DNA of 64,000 nt from contig NC_079512.1 in the NCBI RefSeq assembly GCF_000801105.2, positions 39,325,848 through 39,389,847 on the forward strand, given 5' to 3'. The notes beneath the pieces are model-generated. The model saw nothing but the letters and a program-made list of their open reading frames with translations. It did no database searches and was not told where the DNA came from. Origin of the DNA: Raphanus sativus. Taxonomy: Eukaryota > Streptophyta > Magnoliopsida > Brassicales > Brassicaceae. The position numbers and the translations under genes were made by a program. This document shows, in pieces, positions 22,061 through 35,553 of this stretch (position 1 is its first letter; every line of letters starts with the position of its first letter).

Positions 22061-22542
22061 TACCACTTGATAAACCGTTGGTAAATCAGTTAAGTTTCAA
22101 AGTATATATCATTTTTCTTCTTCACGCGTAAATCGATTCTGAGAATTTCAATCATTTACTAGATTTTATATGATATAAAAATAAACTAGTTATGATAAGA
22201 TGTGTATAGAGAGACTCTCTTAAGTTATTATGTACTAGTAAAAGAAGACATTATTGTTTTGTGTTTGGTTATGCTGTCGTGAAGTGTCTTCACACTCTAT
22301 AATTTGTCTTAGTAGATCAGTTGATAAATCATTTAAAGTTTCCAAATATCCTTCTTTTTTAGAAAGTAGGTCTGTGGATTCAGATAGTTCAATTCGACTT
22401 AAAATATTGTCGAATTGAATTGAGTGTATTTGTTATTTTTTTTAATATTTATTGAAACTAACTGATATTTTTGGGTTTTAATTATATTTTATTAAATTTA
22501 GATAAGATGAGTCAGTTTTATTCAAAATTTGGTCAATTTAGT

Positions 22543-23299
22543 CAGTCACCTCATCTGTTCTGAAGCTGATTCCAGGAACATACTTCAGCCAAACAGGGAA
22601 TCCTCTGTTCATTCCCCAAAAAAAGAAAACAACTTTAGAAATGAGAAACATAAACTGGACAAATCTAAGAGGCAACTGAATCTGAAGAGACAAAAAACAA
22701 AAGGTTACCCGAAGTTCCACTCAGCACAAACATAAGGCCCAATTCGAAGATGAGCATATAGTCCAGCTTTGTGTATCGTCTTCACGAATCTCACCAAATC
22801 ATTTCTCCCATCAAAATCGTACTGAAAAGGAACAAGTAATTGTCAAAAAAAAAAAGACACAACATAAACTAGGAACAGAACTCAAGACTAAACAAAAAAA
22901 AAGAAAAGAAAAAGAGTTACTTTGCCAGGAGAAGGCTCATGGAGATTCCAGAAAACATAAGTCTCAATCACATCAACGCCTCCATCTTTCGCCTTCTGAA
23001 TCAAACCTTCCCACATCTAAACCACAACAACAACAACAACAACCAAAAAGTTCACAACTTTTGATCAAATGTAAGAAACAGAGAGTCAAAGTTTGGATTT
23101 TTAGAAATCTTACATCAGGTGTGCTTCGAGGGTAATGTATAGAGCCAGAGAAGAGGATTCGTCTCTGCCCGTTGATGAGAAGTGCTTTACGGTCATAAGT
23201 AACGCCGCATTGAACAAAACCAACGCCTAGAATCAAAAACCCTAAGCACAGCCAGAGAATCAGTCGTGGAGCAGTATCACCAGTCCCCATGCTCTGCAT
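22543..23299 (-). pseudogene. BGAL3: 5' fragment of beta-galactosidase 3, truncated in exon 4
   Basis: Exons 23114-23299, 22921-23016, 22709-22821 and the start of a fourth ending near 22550-22604 splice in frame. The protein has a signal peptide ([19 protein letters not shown]) followed by the glycosyl hydrolase 35 start [20 protein letters not shown], then [13 protein letters not shown] and [21 protein letters not shown]. These are characteristic of plant BGAL3, a cell-wall beta-galactosidase of about 850 residues. The fragment stops about 145 residues in, where it meets the end of the DHS2 repeat, so the catalytic nucleophile region is missing. About 250 bp of its promoter and leader (GA-rich at 23385-23402) remain, up to the Helitron end at 23551. 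Confidence 0.88.
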
Positions 23300-23550
23300 T
23301 AACCTGCTTCCTTAAAGAGATTGACTACACGTATAGAGGAGAAGAGGAAGGGGAAGTGTTACGCTTCTTCTTCTTCTGGGTTTAAGGAGAGAGAGAGAGA
23401 GAAGACGAAGGAGAAAGAAGAGAGGACGAAGGGGTTTTATTGCACTTCACAAGTGTCTATTGGCATCACCACTACGTGGCCGTGACCTACCGACGCTTTC
23501 CCACCATTTTTTACTCTTTTCTTTTATTTATTTATTTGTTTTTATTAACA

Positions 23551-24640
23551 TCAATACTATTAAAGTTGCAGTATGCCCTATTGATATATGTTGGGTCTAT
23601 TTAAAAAAAACAAACAAACAATGCAGGTGGTTATAGACGACATATTTATATAACTTCTTAACCACTAATCTAACTTAATATCTTACCACATCTAAAGAAC
23701 AGCTATTACTTCTGCATATTTCTTTTCGACACAAACTCAGACAACTCAGACAGTATATGGCTTTTCCATAAACGTTGATCAATCATCTGCAAATACAGAT
23801 GTATAAACCATATAAGAGATTGAAATAACTTAACACCAAAATAGATGTAACAAATTAAACCCAGAAAATCAACCATGGCTGTTTCTCTAAATCGAACTCA
23901 TCTATTTTTCTTTTTATTGGTTTGTAGAAGATAAAATCCTGTACTATGAGTAAAATTCGGAAGATTTTAGCACAAGAATTTACGAAAACACATAACAGTC
24001 AATGGATTTTATAAGAAAATCAATGGAGGATGGTAGAACTATTTTCTGCGAAACCTAATTGATCAAATGGGGAAGAAGATAACATAAATTACCAAAATGC
24101 CATTAATGAAATAAAAGAAAATAAAATTAAAAACCACAGGGAACTACTCGACCCCTGGTTTTGCGTTAATATTAAACAGCTCTATAGAGTTTGATTTAAA
24201 AACTGCTCAGTATCATCAGTTTAAATAACAAATCAATCTGAATAACCTACTTTAAAGGACTGAAGATGACAATTATTTTTAAACCATCGTAACTAAATAA
24301 CAAACCACTTACTACTACCAATAATCTCCTATTTTTAAGCACCAAGAATCTAATAACTATTATTTTCCACAACACCAAATCTATTCTTCTAATTTTTATT
24401 TCAAATTCAAGTAATCAAATAATATATTCTCAAATGCATAAAGATATTCCATAACCCACTATCCCGCAATTACAGCACAACTCCTATATGGTTACTAATT
24501 TTTTTAAAATATTAACGCAACTTATATCGTTTCCATCAACTGCCTCTGGTTATATAAATTTTTCCAACAGCCTATAACTTCTCACCCTTCCTAAAATCAA
24601 AACTCACACACTTTCTCTCACGAAACAAATACCTGTGATC
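23551..24640. other. Helitron 5' leader region
   Basis: About 1.1 kb between the proposed 5' terminus and the RPA-like start codon. It is AT-rich without ORFs; I assume it contains the promoter of the RPA-like gene. A TATATAAA-like motif at 24552-24558 lies 80-90 bp before the ATG. Confidence 0.45.
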
Positions 24641-26980
24641 ATGGAATTCACTGCTTTGGCCGACCTCAAACCATTCATGACAGATGCTCGTGTACAAGTA
24701 AAGGTTCTCCATACCTGGAAGCAATACACAAAACTTTCAGGAGAATCATTGGAAATTGTTTTGTCTGATGCACAAGTAAGTCTCAAATCTTATCAAACCT
24801 ATCTACTATTGTTTTCTCTTGAAACTATACTAAACTCCTATCTAAAATCGTATGCCTTTCTTTATTTTTAAGGGAACAAAAATTCAAGCCTCCTGTAAGA
24901 AGACTTACCTCGATAAGTTGACAAGGAAACTTCCAAATGTGCTTGGTGTTGGAATGTGGAGAAACCTCGAAAAATTCAACATCACTAACCCTGGTGTTTC
25001 CTTCAGATCTACCAAACACCAATACAAGATCAACTTCGTCTATGCCACTGATATCACTCCATCATCAATCAAAAACGACAGCATGTTTCTGAGTTTGGTG
25101 GATTTCGAAACTATTGAGAATGGAGTGGAAGATCCAAACATCTTAATTGGTATATCTGTAGCTTTAAAGTTTCATGTTATATTTGTTGTTCAACCTGAAC
25201 TTTATCGTTTTTTTTTTTGCAACTTGCAGATGTTATTGGAGAAGTGTCTGATTTGGGAGCTCTACAGACTGTTCAGTGCTCAGGAAAACCAAAAAAGAAA
25301 ATCGAGTTCAGTTTGACAGATATTGTGTAAGTTAAACCATAGATTTTTTTTTATCATTATAATTATTAGTTTGACATATATATTTTTTCAGTGGCCGTAG
25401 AATTAATTGCTGTCTGTGGGGAAAGTTTGCTGAAAACACTAAAGCTAACTGTGACGAGGCTGGTGAAGATTCAGTTATATGCCTCCTACGTTTTGTGAAA
25501 GTTGGCACCTACAGAAGTAATCCTATTATCCAGTATCATAACATAACTTCCTATATTTATACAATTTTGTTACTACTCACATTTATGTTACAATTCTTAA
25601 TTTCAGATGAGATTCAAATTTCAAACTCATATGATGCTTCTCAAGTATTTTTCAACCCGCCAATTGCAGAGTCTGAGGCTTTTTTCAAAAGGTATTCTGA
25701 GTTTTATATCAATACTAATTAAATTGATTTGTTCTGTTAATTAAAATAGCTATGTTGGTTCACATTTAATAGGGATGTTGCATCCAATGCTTTGACACTG
25801 ATTGAATCCGATCAAGATAAACTTGAGAGAGAGATCAGGCGTGATCCTTGGATGCAATACCCAACAAAAGACATAGCAGAGCTACAGCAATCAACTGAGG
25901 TTTGGGTAATATATTCTTACAGTATACATTGTGTATAGACTAACGTTTTGGTTTTCTTTCTAGATTGAGCAATGCAGAATCATTGCTACAATCTATGCTA
26001 TTGACAAGGATTGGGGTTGGTACTATTTTGGATGCAAAGGTTGCCAAAGAAAGGTTTCCAGGATTTCGAGAACTGTTAAAATCGTGGCAGGGCATGAGGT
26101 TGTAACTCATCTGTGGTGGTGTGAAAAGTGTGAAGATAAGGTCACACAAGTCATCCCTAAGTAAGTTATTTATAATTTATTCTTTATGTTGTTATCAGAC
26201 AATTAAATTTCCTAAGATATTAATTTTTAATATGTATAACAGGTTCAGGATTCATGTCTTGGTTAAAGATGGTTCTGGAGAAGCTTACCTGATGCTTCTT
26301 GATTGGATTGCAAGCGGAGTTGTTCCTGAATCTGCTTCCCACTTGCTCAACGGTTCCTTAGAAGAGGTTATCACCTTCTTTCCTTGACTTCATTTATGAA
26401 CACTGTGCCTGCAATAACTCAGATTCATTATTCAAGTAATAGAATATCTTTGTATCTCTAACATATATTGAATACAACAGCTAAAAGATGTTGAGTCTTT
26501 TCCTGAGGCTATTACTTCTTTGATTGGAAAGACTTTCATGTTTGGAGTTTACATTGAGAGTGCCAATATTAGTAGCAAGGGTGGGATGTATAAAGTTGGT
26601 AAAGTGTGGAAAGATATGAGTATGCTACTCACTGCTGGTAGCACCAGTCAATCATTGACCTGGTCTGACATTGGAACTAATAATTTAAGTTCTTCACAGG
26701 TATGGTTTAGTATTTTATTATTTGAAAGAAAATTTCTTAATCTATATGACTTCGATTTTACAGTAGCAAATTGATGATTATATGTTTTCTATAGGGTTCG
26801 ATTTTACCTTTGGAAAGTCAAGCAATGGATGACACTGTGGTAACCCCATCATCTAAACGCAAAGAACCCATTGAAGGTGAGCCTGACTTAAGTTCTACAT
26901 CAAAGAAGCTGTGCACCAGAGTATTTGTGAAGAAAGAAAAGACCAGCAAAGAGGAGTCAAACACCAAAAAAAGTGGCTAA
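24641..26980 (+). CDS. Helitron-encoded RPA70-like single-stranded DNA-binding protein
   Basis: Ten exons (24641-24775, 24873-25149, 25230-25326, 25392-25516, 25607-25691, 25773-25899, 25964-26160, 26243-26366, 26481-26699, 26795-26980) give 523 residues with no stop. The start MEFTALADLKPFM with KVLHTWKQY is the OB-fold (DUF223-type) opening of plant RPA1-like proteins. A C4 zinc ribbon follows (Cys306, Cys309, Cys335, Cys338) within the C-terminal OB fold (YYFGCKGC ... LWWCEKC). The tail is Lys/Ser-rich. Such proteins are common passengers of plant Helitrons and are thought to coat the single strand during transposition. Intact splicing suggests a recently functional gene. Confidence 0.9.
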
Positions 26981-27568
26981 CTACGTTTTCTATGTTGCCT
27001 TTGTCGTTTTTTTTTTCTGTTAGTTTTACTTTCAATTAAGTGCTTATTTGCACAATTGTTTCTGTTTCAACTTTGATTTGCAATTAAGACTATTGTCATT
27101 CCCTAATGTTAAGTTTACTTTCAATTAAGTCCTTAAATTTTATGATTATTACTCAAAGAAACCTGCTCATATTACATTAATCAATTTTTGTTTCACTCTA
27201 TCCTAATTTAAACTATTTATTTATAATAGGCCCTTAGTTTATATAAATGTTTTAGGAAGATAAATATTTTGACATAAGATGTAAAAAAAAAAAAGATAAA
27301 TTCTTAATGCGTTGAATTGTTTCAATCTATTCAAAATATTCATATAATTATTAATATCCACATACTTTCATATTAATCTGCAACTGATCTGTAGGAAACT
27401 AAAATAACTTATGGTTAATTTATTATCCAATCAGAAACGTAGTCATTTAATCTAACTTCTCTACCCACATGGAAAACTAACTTCTCTATACACAGAACAA
27501 CGATGGTTTCCATTATCCAACCCATGGAAAACTAACTTCTCTACAGACACTTAACTACACAACCAAAC
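26981..27568. other. Spacer between the two Helitron genes
   Basis: 590 bp, AT-rich. The 3' part has a repeated motif (GGAAAACTAACTTCTCTA) at about 27470 and 27525, probably promoter or leader of the RepHel gene. No ORF. Confidence 0.45.
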
Positions 27569-30500
27569 ATGAAGAACAAAGATGAAAATACAAAGAAGAG
27601 AAAAACAAATCATCAACCTATATTTCTTTCTCCATCGAATTCTAAATCTTCTGATCAAACATCAGTGTTGAGAGATGTTACTAATCTAAATTCAACACTA
27701 CCAAGTTCTGGGATTACCCAGAATTTTACTCATCCATCGACTGCTTTGAGTTCATCAAATCCATATTATGGTATTTTTTCAGAAACCCATTATTATGATC
27801 AATATTATACTGTTTTCGTGATTGCTTATTCTCTGAAACGAAATTATTAATAAATAGTATTGATTATGTTTTTTTTTCACCTACAGACAAAGCTAAAGGA
27901 AAGCAGCCTCAGTGTTCTAAGAGATTTCGAACTACTGGTAACTTGCTGTAGTTTTAAAAATATTTGTGTACACTGTAAAATTGTATATATAACAACTGAC
28001 ATTGTTTTTTATATTTTGCGATGGTGAGGTGGTGATTATAACATTCAACCTAGGGATCTTTTACCAGCATTCTCCAAGTTAGACAGCTTTACCACTTCTC
28101 AACACAACGAGTCAGAAGAAGAAAGTGACTTTCAATCATCTGTTATCCCCTATTTTTCTGGTCTGTATAATTATATTATCCTTATCCATTCTATTAGTTC
28201 ATGTGTCTAAATGTGAGTAATAACCTTTTTTCAGAGGAAGGTGAGGATTATAGTGATCAGAGTTATTACAGTGATCAGAGCTATGATGTCAGTAGTGAAG
28301 ATGGTGATTCATATGAACAAACATATGATAACATTGAAGGATTAACAGCGATTTCAAATCCTATACAAGATGCACAGAGAGAGAGGATTTTGACAATGGC
28401 TGATATATTTAGAAACATGTTCGAAGGCACTCCATCCTCATCTACTACACCTTCAATGGCTACACTAAAGACTACAGGTATATTTGAATTATTTGGCGAA
28501 TTTTGTATAATAATAAAACCTTTTAAAGTTTCTGATCATCTGAGTTTATTAATTTGTTACAGAGTACATAGATGAGGGTGATCCTACTCACAAATGTGAC
28601 TACTGTGGTGCGAAAATGTGGTTTGGTGAACGTGTTGATAAGAGAAACAAGTGCAAGAAACCCAAATTTTCTATGTGTTGTGGACAAGGTCAAGTACAGT
28701 TGCCATTACTTAAGGAATCACCAGATATCTTGAAAAGATTGCTACATGGTGATGATGAGATCAGCAATTATTTTCGAGAAAATATAAGGCAGCTTAATAT
28801 GGTCTTTTCTTTTACATCTCTTGGGGGTAAAGTGGATAGATGTGTTCCTCAAGGACGTGGACCAAAGATGTTTCAACTTCAAGGAGAAAACTATCATTTA
28901 ATGGGTAGTTTAAAGCCTCCAGCTGGAGGAGAACCCAAGTTTTCTCAACTCTACATTGTTGACACAGAAACCGAAATTGAAAAACGAGCTTCTATTATAG
29001 GGTATTTTCTGATCTACTAAGGTTTTATTTTTATTGATCTAATGATTCTAAAATTGTTGAACTTCTACTATGTGATGCAGGAAATACAAGAAAAAGGCTG
29101 ATAAGGCTAAAAAGGAGAAACTGAGAAAGATAGTCATTGAGATGATAATTGAGATGCTAAACCAAGTAAATCCTTATGTTCATCAGTTCCGTTCAGCACG
29201 AGAGCGGTTCAATACTAATCCTGAAACTACGTTTCATATGAGGATTGTTAGCAGTAGAGAAAAAGATGGAAGGACATATGATACTCCTACTGCATCTGAA
29301 GTTGCTGCATTAATTCCTGGTGATTTCAATTTGGAAATGGATAAAAGAGACATTGTTCTGGAAGAGAAGCAGACAGGATGGCTTAAACGGATTAGCGAAA
29401 TACATCCTTCCTACCTAGCACTCCAATATCCTCTTATATTTGCATATGGCGAAGATGGGTTCAGACTTGGGATTCAGAAAGGAGTTACAGATGCTTCAGC
29501 TAAACTAAAGAGGAGAAATATCTCTTTGAGACAGTGGTATGCGTATAGAATTCAGGAAAGGGATGGGGAATCTCATACACTTTTGCACTCTAAAAGGCTG
29601 TTCCAACAGTTTTTGGTCGATGGTTATACAACTATTGAAGCAAATCGGTTGAGCTATTTGAGGATGAACCAGAAAACTCTTAGATCAGACACCTTTGAGT
29701 CTATTCAGCAGTCTGAAAATAATGGGAATACAGATATGTCTGAGCAAGGGAGCCGCTTTTTGCTACCAGCCACGTTCGTTGGAGGGCCAAGATACATGAA
29801 GAATTTGTATTTGGATGCAATGGCTATATGCAAATATTATGGATTTCCCGATCTGTTTATAACTTTCACATGCAACCCTAAATGGCCTGAAATCACAAGG
29901 TATGTTCAACCACGAAAGCTCAGTCCTGATGACAGACCAGAGATCCTATGCAGAGTTTTTAAGATTAAACTGGATAGGCTTATGATCGATTTAACAGAAA
30001 AACGTCTACTTGGAAGGGTTGTCGCATGTGAGTTTTTTTTTTTGTCTGATATTTGTTGACTTTATCTGTGGTTACTAATGTCGTTTTCTGTTTATAATGC
30101 AGCAATGTACACAGTTGAATTTCAGAAACGTGGTCTGCCACATGCTCATATTCTGCTGTTCTTGCATCCCAACTCTAAACTACCTAAACCGGAGGACATA
30201 GACAGAATCATCTCAGCAGAAATACCAGATAAAAACAATGACCCAGAGTTGTTTGAAGTGGTAAAGGATATGATGATTCATGGGCCTTGTGGGGCAGTTA
30301 ACATGAACTCGCCATGCATGGAAAATGGTAAATGTTCAAAGCTCTATCCTAAAGATTTTGTGGAGGAAACTTCTGTGAACAGAGAAGGATTTCCTGTTTA
30401 TAGAAGGCGTGAACAGCCTGGTTGCTTTGTTGAGAAAAATGGCTTCAAATGCGACAACAGATATGTTATTCCGTATAACAAGAAATTATCTGTTCGTTAT

Positions 30501-33261
30501 CGAGCTCATATTAATGTTGAATGGTGTAATCAGACTGGTTCTATTAAATACTTATTCAAGTATATAAACAAAGGCCAGGATCGTTGCACTGTTGCTGTTG
30601 AGCCATCAGAAAAAGGAAGAAGAAAACAAAAGGGCGTGAAAGATGGATCTACTGAAGTTGAAAAAAAAAATGAGATAAAAAACTTTTTCAACTGCAGGTA
30701 ATTTTTATTGTCATCTTTCTTCAGCTTTATTTTATAACCTCAACATCATCAGTCTTATTTCATTCATTTCAATTATTATTTTCGCAGATATGTTTCAGCT
30801 TGTGAAGGGGCATGGAGGACTTTAAGTTTCCCTATTCACTATCGATCAGTACCCGTTGAGAGAATGCAATTTCACCTACCAGGGAAGCAGATTATTATTT
30901 TCAAAGATGATGACACTTATGAAACAGTCACCAGTCGCGAGCTTATTGAAAATACTATGTTCACTGGTTGGTTTGAACTGAACAAGGTTAGTGCTGTTGC
31001 CAGAAGACTGACTTTAGCAGAAATTCCAACAATGTTCACTTGGAATAAGAAGGAAAAGAAGTTTCATGACAGAAAGAGGGGGTTCAGTATTGGTAGGATC
31101 AATTATGCCCCAAGAAAGATTGAAGAAGCTTTCTATTTGCGTGTTCTACTAAACATTGTTAGAGGTCCAACGTGTTTTGAGGAGGTTCGAACCTTTAACA
31201 ATGTTGAGTATCCTTCATTTAAGAAGGCGTGTTTTGCAAGAGGGTTAATGGACGACGATAAAGAGTTTATTGATAACATTTTGCGGACGAGTTTCACTGA
31301 AACAGCTGCACATTTGCGTCACACCTTTGTTATCATTCTGATGTCTGGGACTTTATCTGCGCCAGAGGTTGTTTGGAACAATACATGGGAGGTTCTATGT
31401 GATGATATTGAGTATAAACGGAGAAAGCAACTAAACAGACCAGGTATAATTTATTTTTTTTTCTTTGATTTTTTTTTATCACTGGAAAAATATTTTCTAA
31501 TTCATCAATATATTTTTTTGTAGATCTTTGCTTAAGTGATGATGAAAAACAACAATTTGCTCTTCTTGAGATTGAAAAGATTTTAAAGAGCAATGGATTT
31601 TCTTTAGAGCAGTGGGAATCTATGCCAAAGCCAGCTCCAGATATAGTTGGGAATGACAATGTGTTGATTGTAGATGAGTTGAGTTATGATAGGGAGAAGC
31701 TACAAGCAGAGCATGACCGAGACGTTGGTAAACTCACAGAGGAGCAAAGAAATATATATGGAGAAATTGTTGATGCTGTCGTAAATGATAAAGGAGGTGT
31801 CTTCTTTGTTTATGGATTTGGAGGAACTGGTAAAACCTTCCTGTGGCGATTGTTGTCTGCAGCCATTAGATGCAGGGGAGAAATTTGCTTGAACACTGCA
31901 TCAAGTGGGATAGCTTCTCTTTTGTTACAAGGAGGAAGGACAGCTCATTCAAGGTTTGGAATACCAATAAACCCAGATGAGTTTTCTACTTGCACACTTA
32001 TTCCAGGAAGTGATCAAGCTAATTTGGTGAAAGCTGCTTCTCTAATCATATGGGATGAAGCACCAATGATGAGCAGACACTGTTTTGAGTCTTTGGACAG
32101 GAGTATGAAAGACATTTTGGGGAACAAGGACACCAGGCCTTTTGGTGGAAAGGTGGTTGTGTTTGGAGGCGATTTCAGACAGATATTGCCTGTCATACAT
32201 GGTGGTGGACGAACAGAAATTGTTATGGAGTCTCTTAATATGTCATATTTATGGAATCATGTCAAGGTTATGAAGCTAACCAAGAATATGAGGTTACTTT
32301 CTGAAAATCTGTCTGCTGAAGAAGCTAAGGAATTAAAGGAATTTTCAGAGTGGATTCTAGATGTTGGAGATGGAAAGCTAGGAGGAGATAATGATGGAGA
32401 AGTTGTAATCAGTATCCCAGAGGAGTTTCTTATTACTGATGGAGATGATCCAATTGAATCAATTAGCAAAGCAGTGTATGGGGATGTTGTTTCCTTACAA
32501 CAGAATAGAGAGCCTAAGTTTTTCCAAGAAAGAGCAATTCTATGTCCCACCAATGAAGATGTCAATAGGATTAACCAGCATATGTTGGATAAACTACCAG
32601 GTTATACTATTGATATGGACATTTTATTTTTTGGCTATTGAAATCGTTTTGAATATTATTTAACTTTTGAGGTTTGTAATATGCAGGAGAAGAAAGAATT
32701 TATTTAAGCTCTGACTCGATTGATGCTTCTGATAGATTTTCCCGAGCAGATCAGGCTCTAACTCCCGATTTCTTAAACACCATCAAGGTTTCTGGTCTGC
32801 CTAATCATAGTATTCGCTTGAAAGTCGGATGTCCGGTGATGTTGCTTCGAAATATCGACCATACAAACGGCTTGATGAATGGCACCAGACTTCAGATTAC
32901 AGAGATGGATGATTTAATGGTAAAGGCGAAAGTCATCACAGGAGAAAAGGTGGGAAAAACTGTGGACATTCCTAGACTTTCTATTACACCTTCTGATAAA
33001 AAATTGCCTTTCAAGATGAGGAGGAGGCAACTGCCTATTGCAGTGGCTTTTGCAATTACCATTAACAAGAGTCAAGGTCAATCTCTATCTCATGTTGGTT
33101 TGTATCTACCTAGAGATGTATTTTCTCATGGGCAACTATATGTGGCTGTTTCAAGAGTAACATCAAAGAATGGATTGAAGATTTTGGTTGTTGATGATCA
33201 AGGAAAGCCTAAGCGTGAGACAAAGAATGTTGTTTTCAAAGAGATCTTTCAGAATCTCTAA
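27569..33261 (+). CDS. Helitron RepHel protein (HUH endonuclease plus PIF1-type helicase)
   Basis: Ten exons (27569-27770, 27887-27937, 28029-28160, 28235-28477, 28563-29001, 29081-30027, 30103-30697, 30788-31443, 31524-32600, 32687-33261) total 4,917 nt, an open frame of 1,638 residues. After an acidic N terminus comes a Cys-rich motif ([11 protein letters not shown]), then the Helitron Rep region. The HUH motif is PHAHI (His685, His687) and the catalytic Tyr pair is Tyr821/Tyr825 in [10 protein letters not shown]. The helicase half has Walker A GFGGTGKT (1186-1193), Walker [19 protein letters not shown] and the late motif YVAVSRVTS. It nicks and unwinds the element during rolling-circle transposition. 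All catalytic motifs are present and no stop or frameshift is found. Confidence 0.94.
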
Positions 33262-34411
33262 TTTAATAGTTTAGTTTGCTGTGTTTTTTAGAGATTTGAA
33301 CTTATTACACTTATTTTCAAACAATGTAGTTATTTGCAATCGTTGGATGTTCTATTTTGTCTCTCTAATTGATTCATACAAGCAAATGAATTAACAAACG
33401 TGCAAGCAAACGAAATTTGATCTATTAACCTAAATAGAAGCACACAGTAGACAATCAAGTTAACATTATTCAACATACAGCAAGGACGATAACAAACCAG
33501 CAAACAATATTTCCATTCCTAACTAATCATGTACTATTCCAGTCCTGGCAACTAAGCTTCTGTTCCATTCCTAATTTCTAAGCTCTAGAAGTTTTGTTTA
33601 GTGACTTACATGTTATTCCAATGGTCAATGTTGTTTCTGATTGTACTTCATGTCCCTTTCTTCGAAGTGAGTCTGTTATCCTTTCCTTGGTTTCTGTTTT
33701 TCATCTTTCTTCTTATAATATGATAAACGAGGGCCTACAGAACAAAACAATCATTCATAAGTGTAGCTCAAAGTTGTTTCTGATCTATATTAACTACTAT
33801 CATTTAGATTACTTATCTTTCTAATGCAGATCTATTTTATTGCTCTCCAGTTGCTCCTTTGACGTCATTAAGTTCTGCACAACAAATACAAGAGTTCAAT
33901 TATATTACAACATTGCAACAGATACTAATTAGATGATATGAATCCTTCTTAATTGTTTCATTTGTTGGCTACTATAGCATGATAATCATGCTTTGTACAT
34001 TTAAGAAAAGAAATATTATTGAAATTTTCATGCTACATCAATGAAATTATTATTGGTTTACATTTAAGAAAAACAATGTTCGGATTCTTACCAGATTCTG
34101 TAGATTTGTAGAATCTGGTCTCCAGATAAGAATGGATTCCAGCTGATTACTTTCAGAACCTGAGAAAATACTTCATGTAAACCAAAAAAAATATTGTCAG
34201 GTTCAGCTGAAAAAAAGACAAATATGATCAGATTTCAATAATCAAAAAAAATTATCTTGATTTATAACTAGCAAGGAATAGATTACTTGGGATCTTGACA
34301 GGAGCCAAATAGATTTCAACTTCAATGGTACCAATCGAATAGAGGCACTAATGTCTGCTACCACAGTCTTCGATGTGTTTCTGTGAAAAAAGTAATTCCC
34401 ATCCCAACATC
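33262..34411. other. Helitron interior, unassigned
   Basis: 1.15 kb after RepHel. AT-rich, without credible ORFs. The part at 33830-34400 has splice-like borders on the minus strand and may be more of a captured host gene, but I cannot name it. Confidence 0.4.
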
Positions 34412-34478
34412 AAACTGACCTCAAACATCAAGTCAAACAGGTTTTCAACCTCTCAATTCTAAAACTAAATGAAAACTT

Positions 34479-34922
34479 TTAGTAGTATGAAACCAACCTG
34501 TAACTAAAGTGGTTAAGCTCTAAGAAGTATAACTCGATCGTGTCCATGCTGTAGAGATACTCATCAGTAGCTGCTCCAACATAGTTAACACTCGCCAACC
34601 TTCTAGCCGCCTGTTTAAGTTTCTTTATGGTTTCTTGTGGAGCCATGGTGATTGGACCTTCCTCTATGACCTGAGACACGAAATATAAAATAAGAAATCA
34701 TGCAATAACTTGTCTCCGCCAGTAAGGGACTTAAGACAGGTAAAACTGAGTACATAAGAATCCATAACACAAAGTATTTATTTGTAACAAGATAATAAAA
34801 ATACAGAATCTATCACTGAAAACCTTTTGGTGTCTTCTCTGGACACTACAGTCCCGGCTGTGCAGAGCTGAAACGTTTCCAATTTGGTCACAGAGCAGCT
34901 GGACCTCTAAATGCCGACTCTA
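34479..34922 (-). pseudogene. Captured acetyl-CoA carboxylase exon pair, unit A
   Basis: Two exons with the intron kept. The first (about 34825-34922) encodes [20 protein letters not shown] and [12 protein letters not shown]. The second (about 34500-34672) encodes VIEEGPITMAPQETIKKL and then NYVGAATDEYLYSMDT. This is the biotin-carboxylase ATP-grasp region of plant cytosolic (homomeric) acetyl-CoA carboxylase. A Lys is missing (RRLASVNY instead of RRLAKSVNY) and the end LELN is followed by altered sequence, so it is a decayed fragment of a gene of more than 2,000 residues. It lies antisense to the Helitron genes. Confidence 0.85.
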
Positions 34923-35111
34923 GCCAAATACAAATAACAGCCATATCATTAGCACAATCTCTTTCAGAGCTTTTTTATCACATAAAAATATACCCATTCG
35001 CATTATTCCATATATATCTTTATATAAAGATGAAAAGATATATCAACCTGACCTCAAACATCAAGTCAAACAGGTTTTTAACCTCTCAATTTTAAAACTA
35101 AATGAAACCTT

Positions 35112-35553
35112 TTAGTAGTATGAAACCAACCTGTAACTAAAGTGGTTAAGCTCTAAGAAGTAGAACTCGCCCGTGTCCATGCTGTAGAGATACTCAACAG
35201 TAGCTGCTCCAACATAGTTAACACTCCCTAACCTTCTAGCCGCCTGTTCAAGTTTCTTTATGGTTTCTTGTGGAGCCACTGTGATTGGACCTTCCTCTAT
35301 GATCTGAGACACGAAATATAAAATAAGAAATCATGCAATAACTTGCCTCCGCCAGTAAGGGACTTAGACAAGTAAAACTGAGTACATAAGAATACATAAC
35401 ACACATTATTTATTTGTAACAAGATAATAAAAATACAGAATCTATCATTGCAAACCTTTTGGTGTCTTCTCTGGACACTACAGTCACGGCTGTGCAGAGC
35501 TGAAACGTTTCCAATTTGGTCACAGAGCAGCTGGACCTCTAAACGCCGACTCT
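35112..35553 (-). pseudogene. Captured acetyl-CoA carboxylase exon pair, unit B
   Basis: Same two exons and intron as unit A, offset by about 632 bp. The second exon keeps more of the native sequence (ITVAPQETIKKLEQAARRL, VEYLYSMDTGEFYFLELN) than unit A but also lacks the Lys (RRLGSVNY). Unit B is therefore closer to the source gene and the two have diverged since duplication. Confidence 0.85.

Larger units (their letters stand above)
18865..22542. repeat. Direct repeat copy 1 (3,678 bp) containing DHS2
   Basis: It matches 37268-40945 at a constant offset of 18,403 bp, with no gap and no mismatch seen in the lines compared, including introns and 1.4 kb of 3' flank. The repeat ends where copy 1 reads TTTAGTCAGTCACC and copy 2 reads TTTAGTTAGTCCAA. 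Copy 1 keeps the native left context (PP2C-62-like gene). Confidence 0.95.

Noticed and set aside
22542..22560. Alternative Helitron 5' end at TC of 22542-22543, which would include the BGAL3 fragment as captured DNA
   Set aside because: It is preceded by G, not A, and the sequence does not resemble Helitron 5' termini; TCAATACTATTAAAG at 23551 fits better. Not fully excluded.
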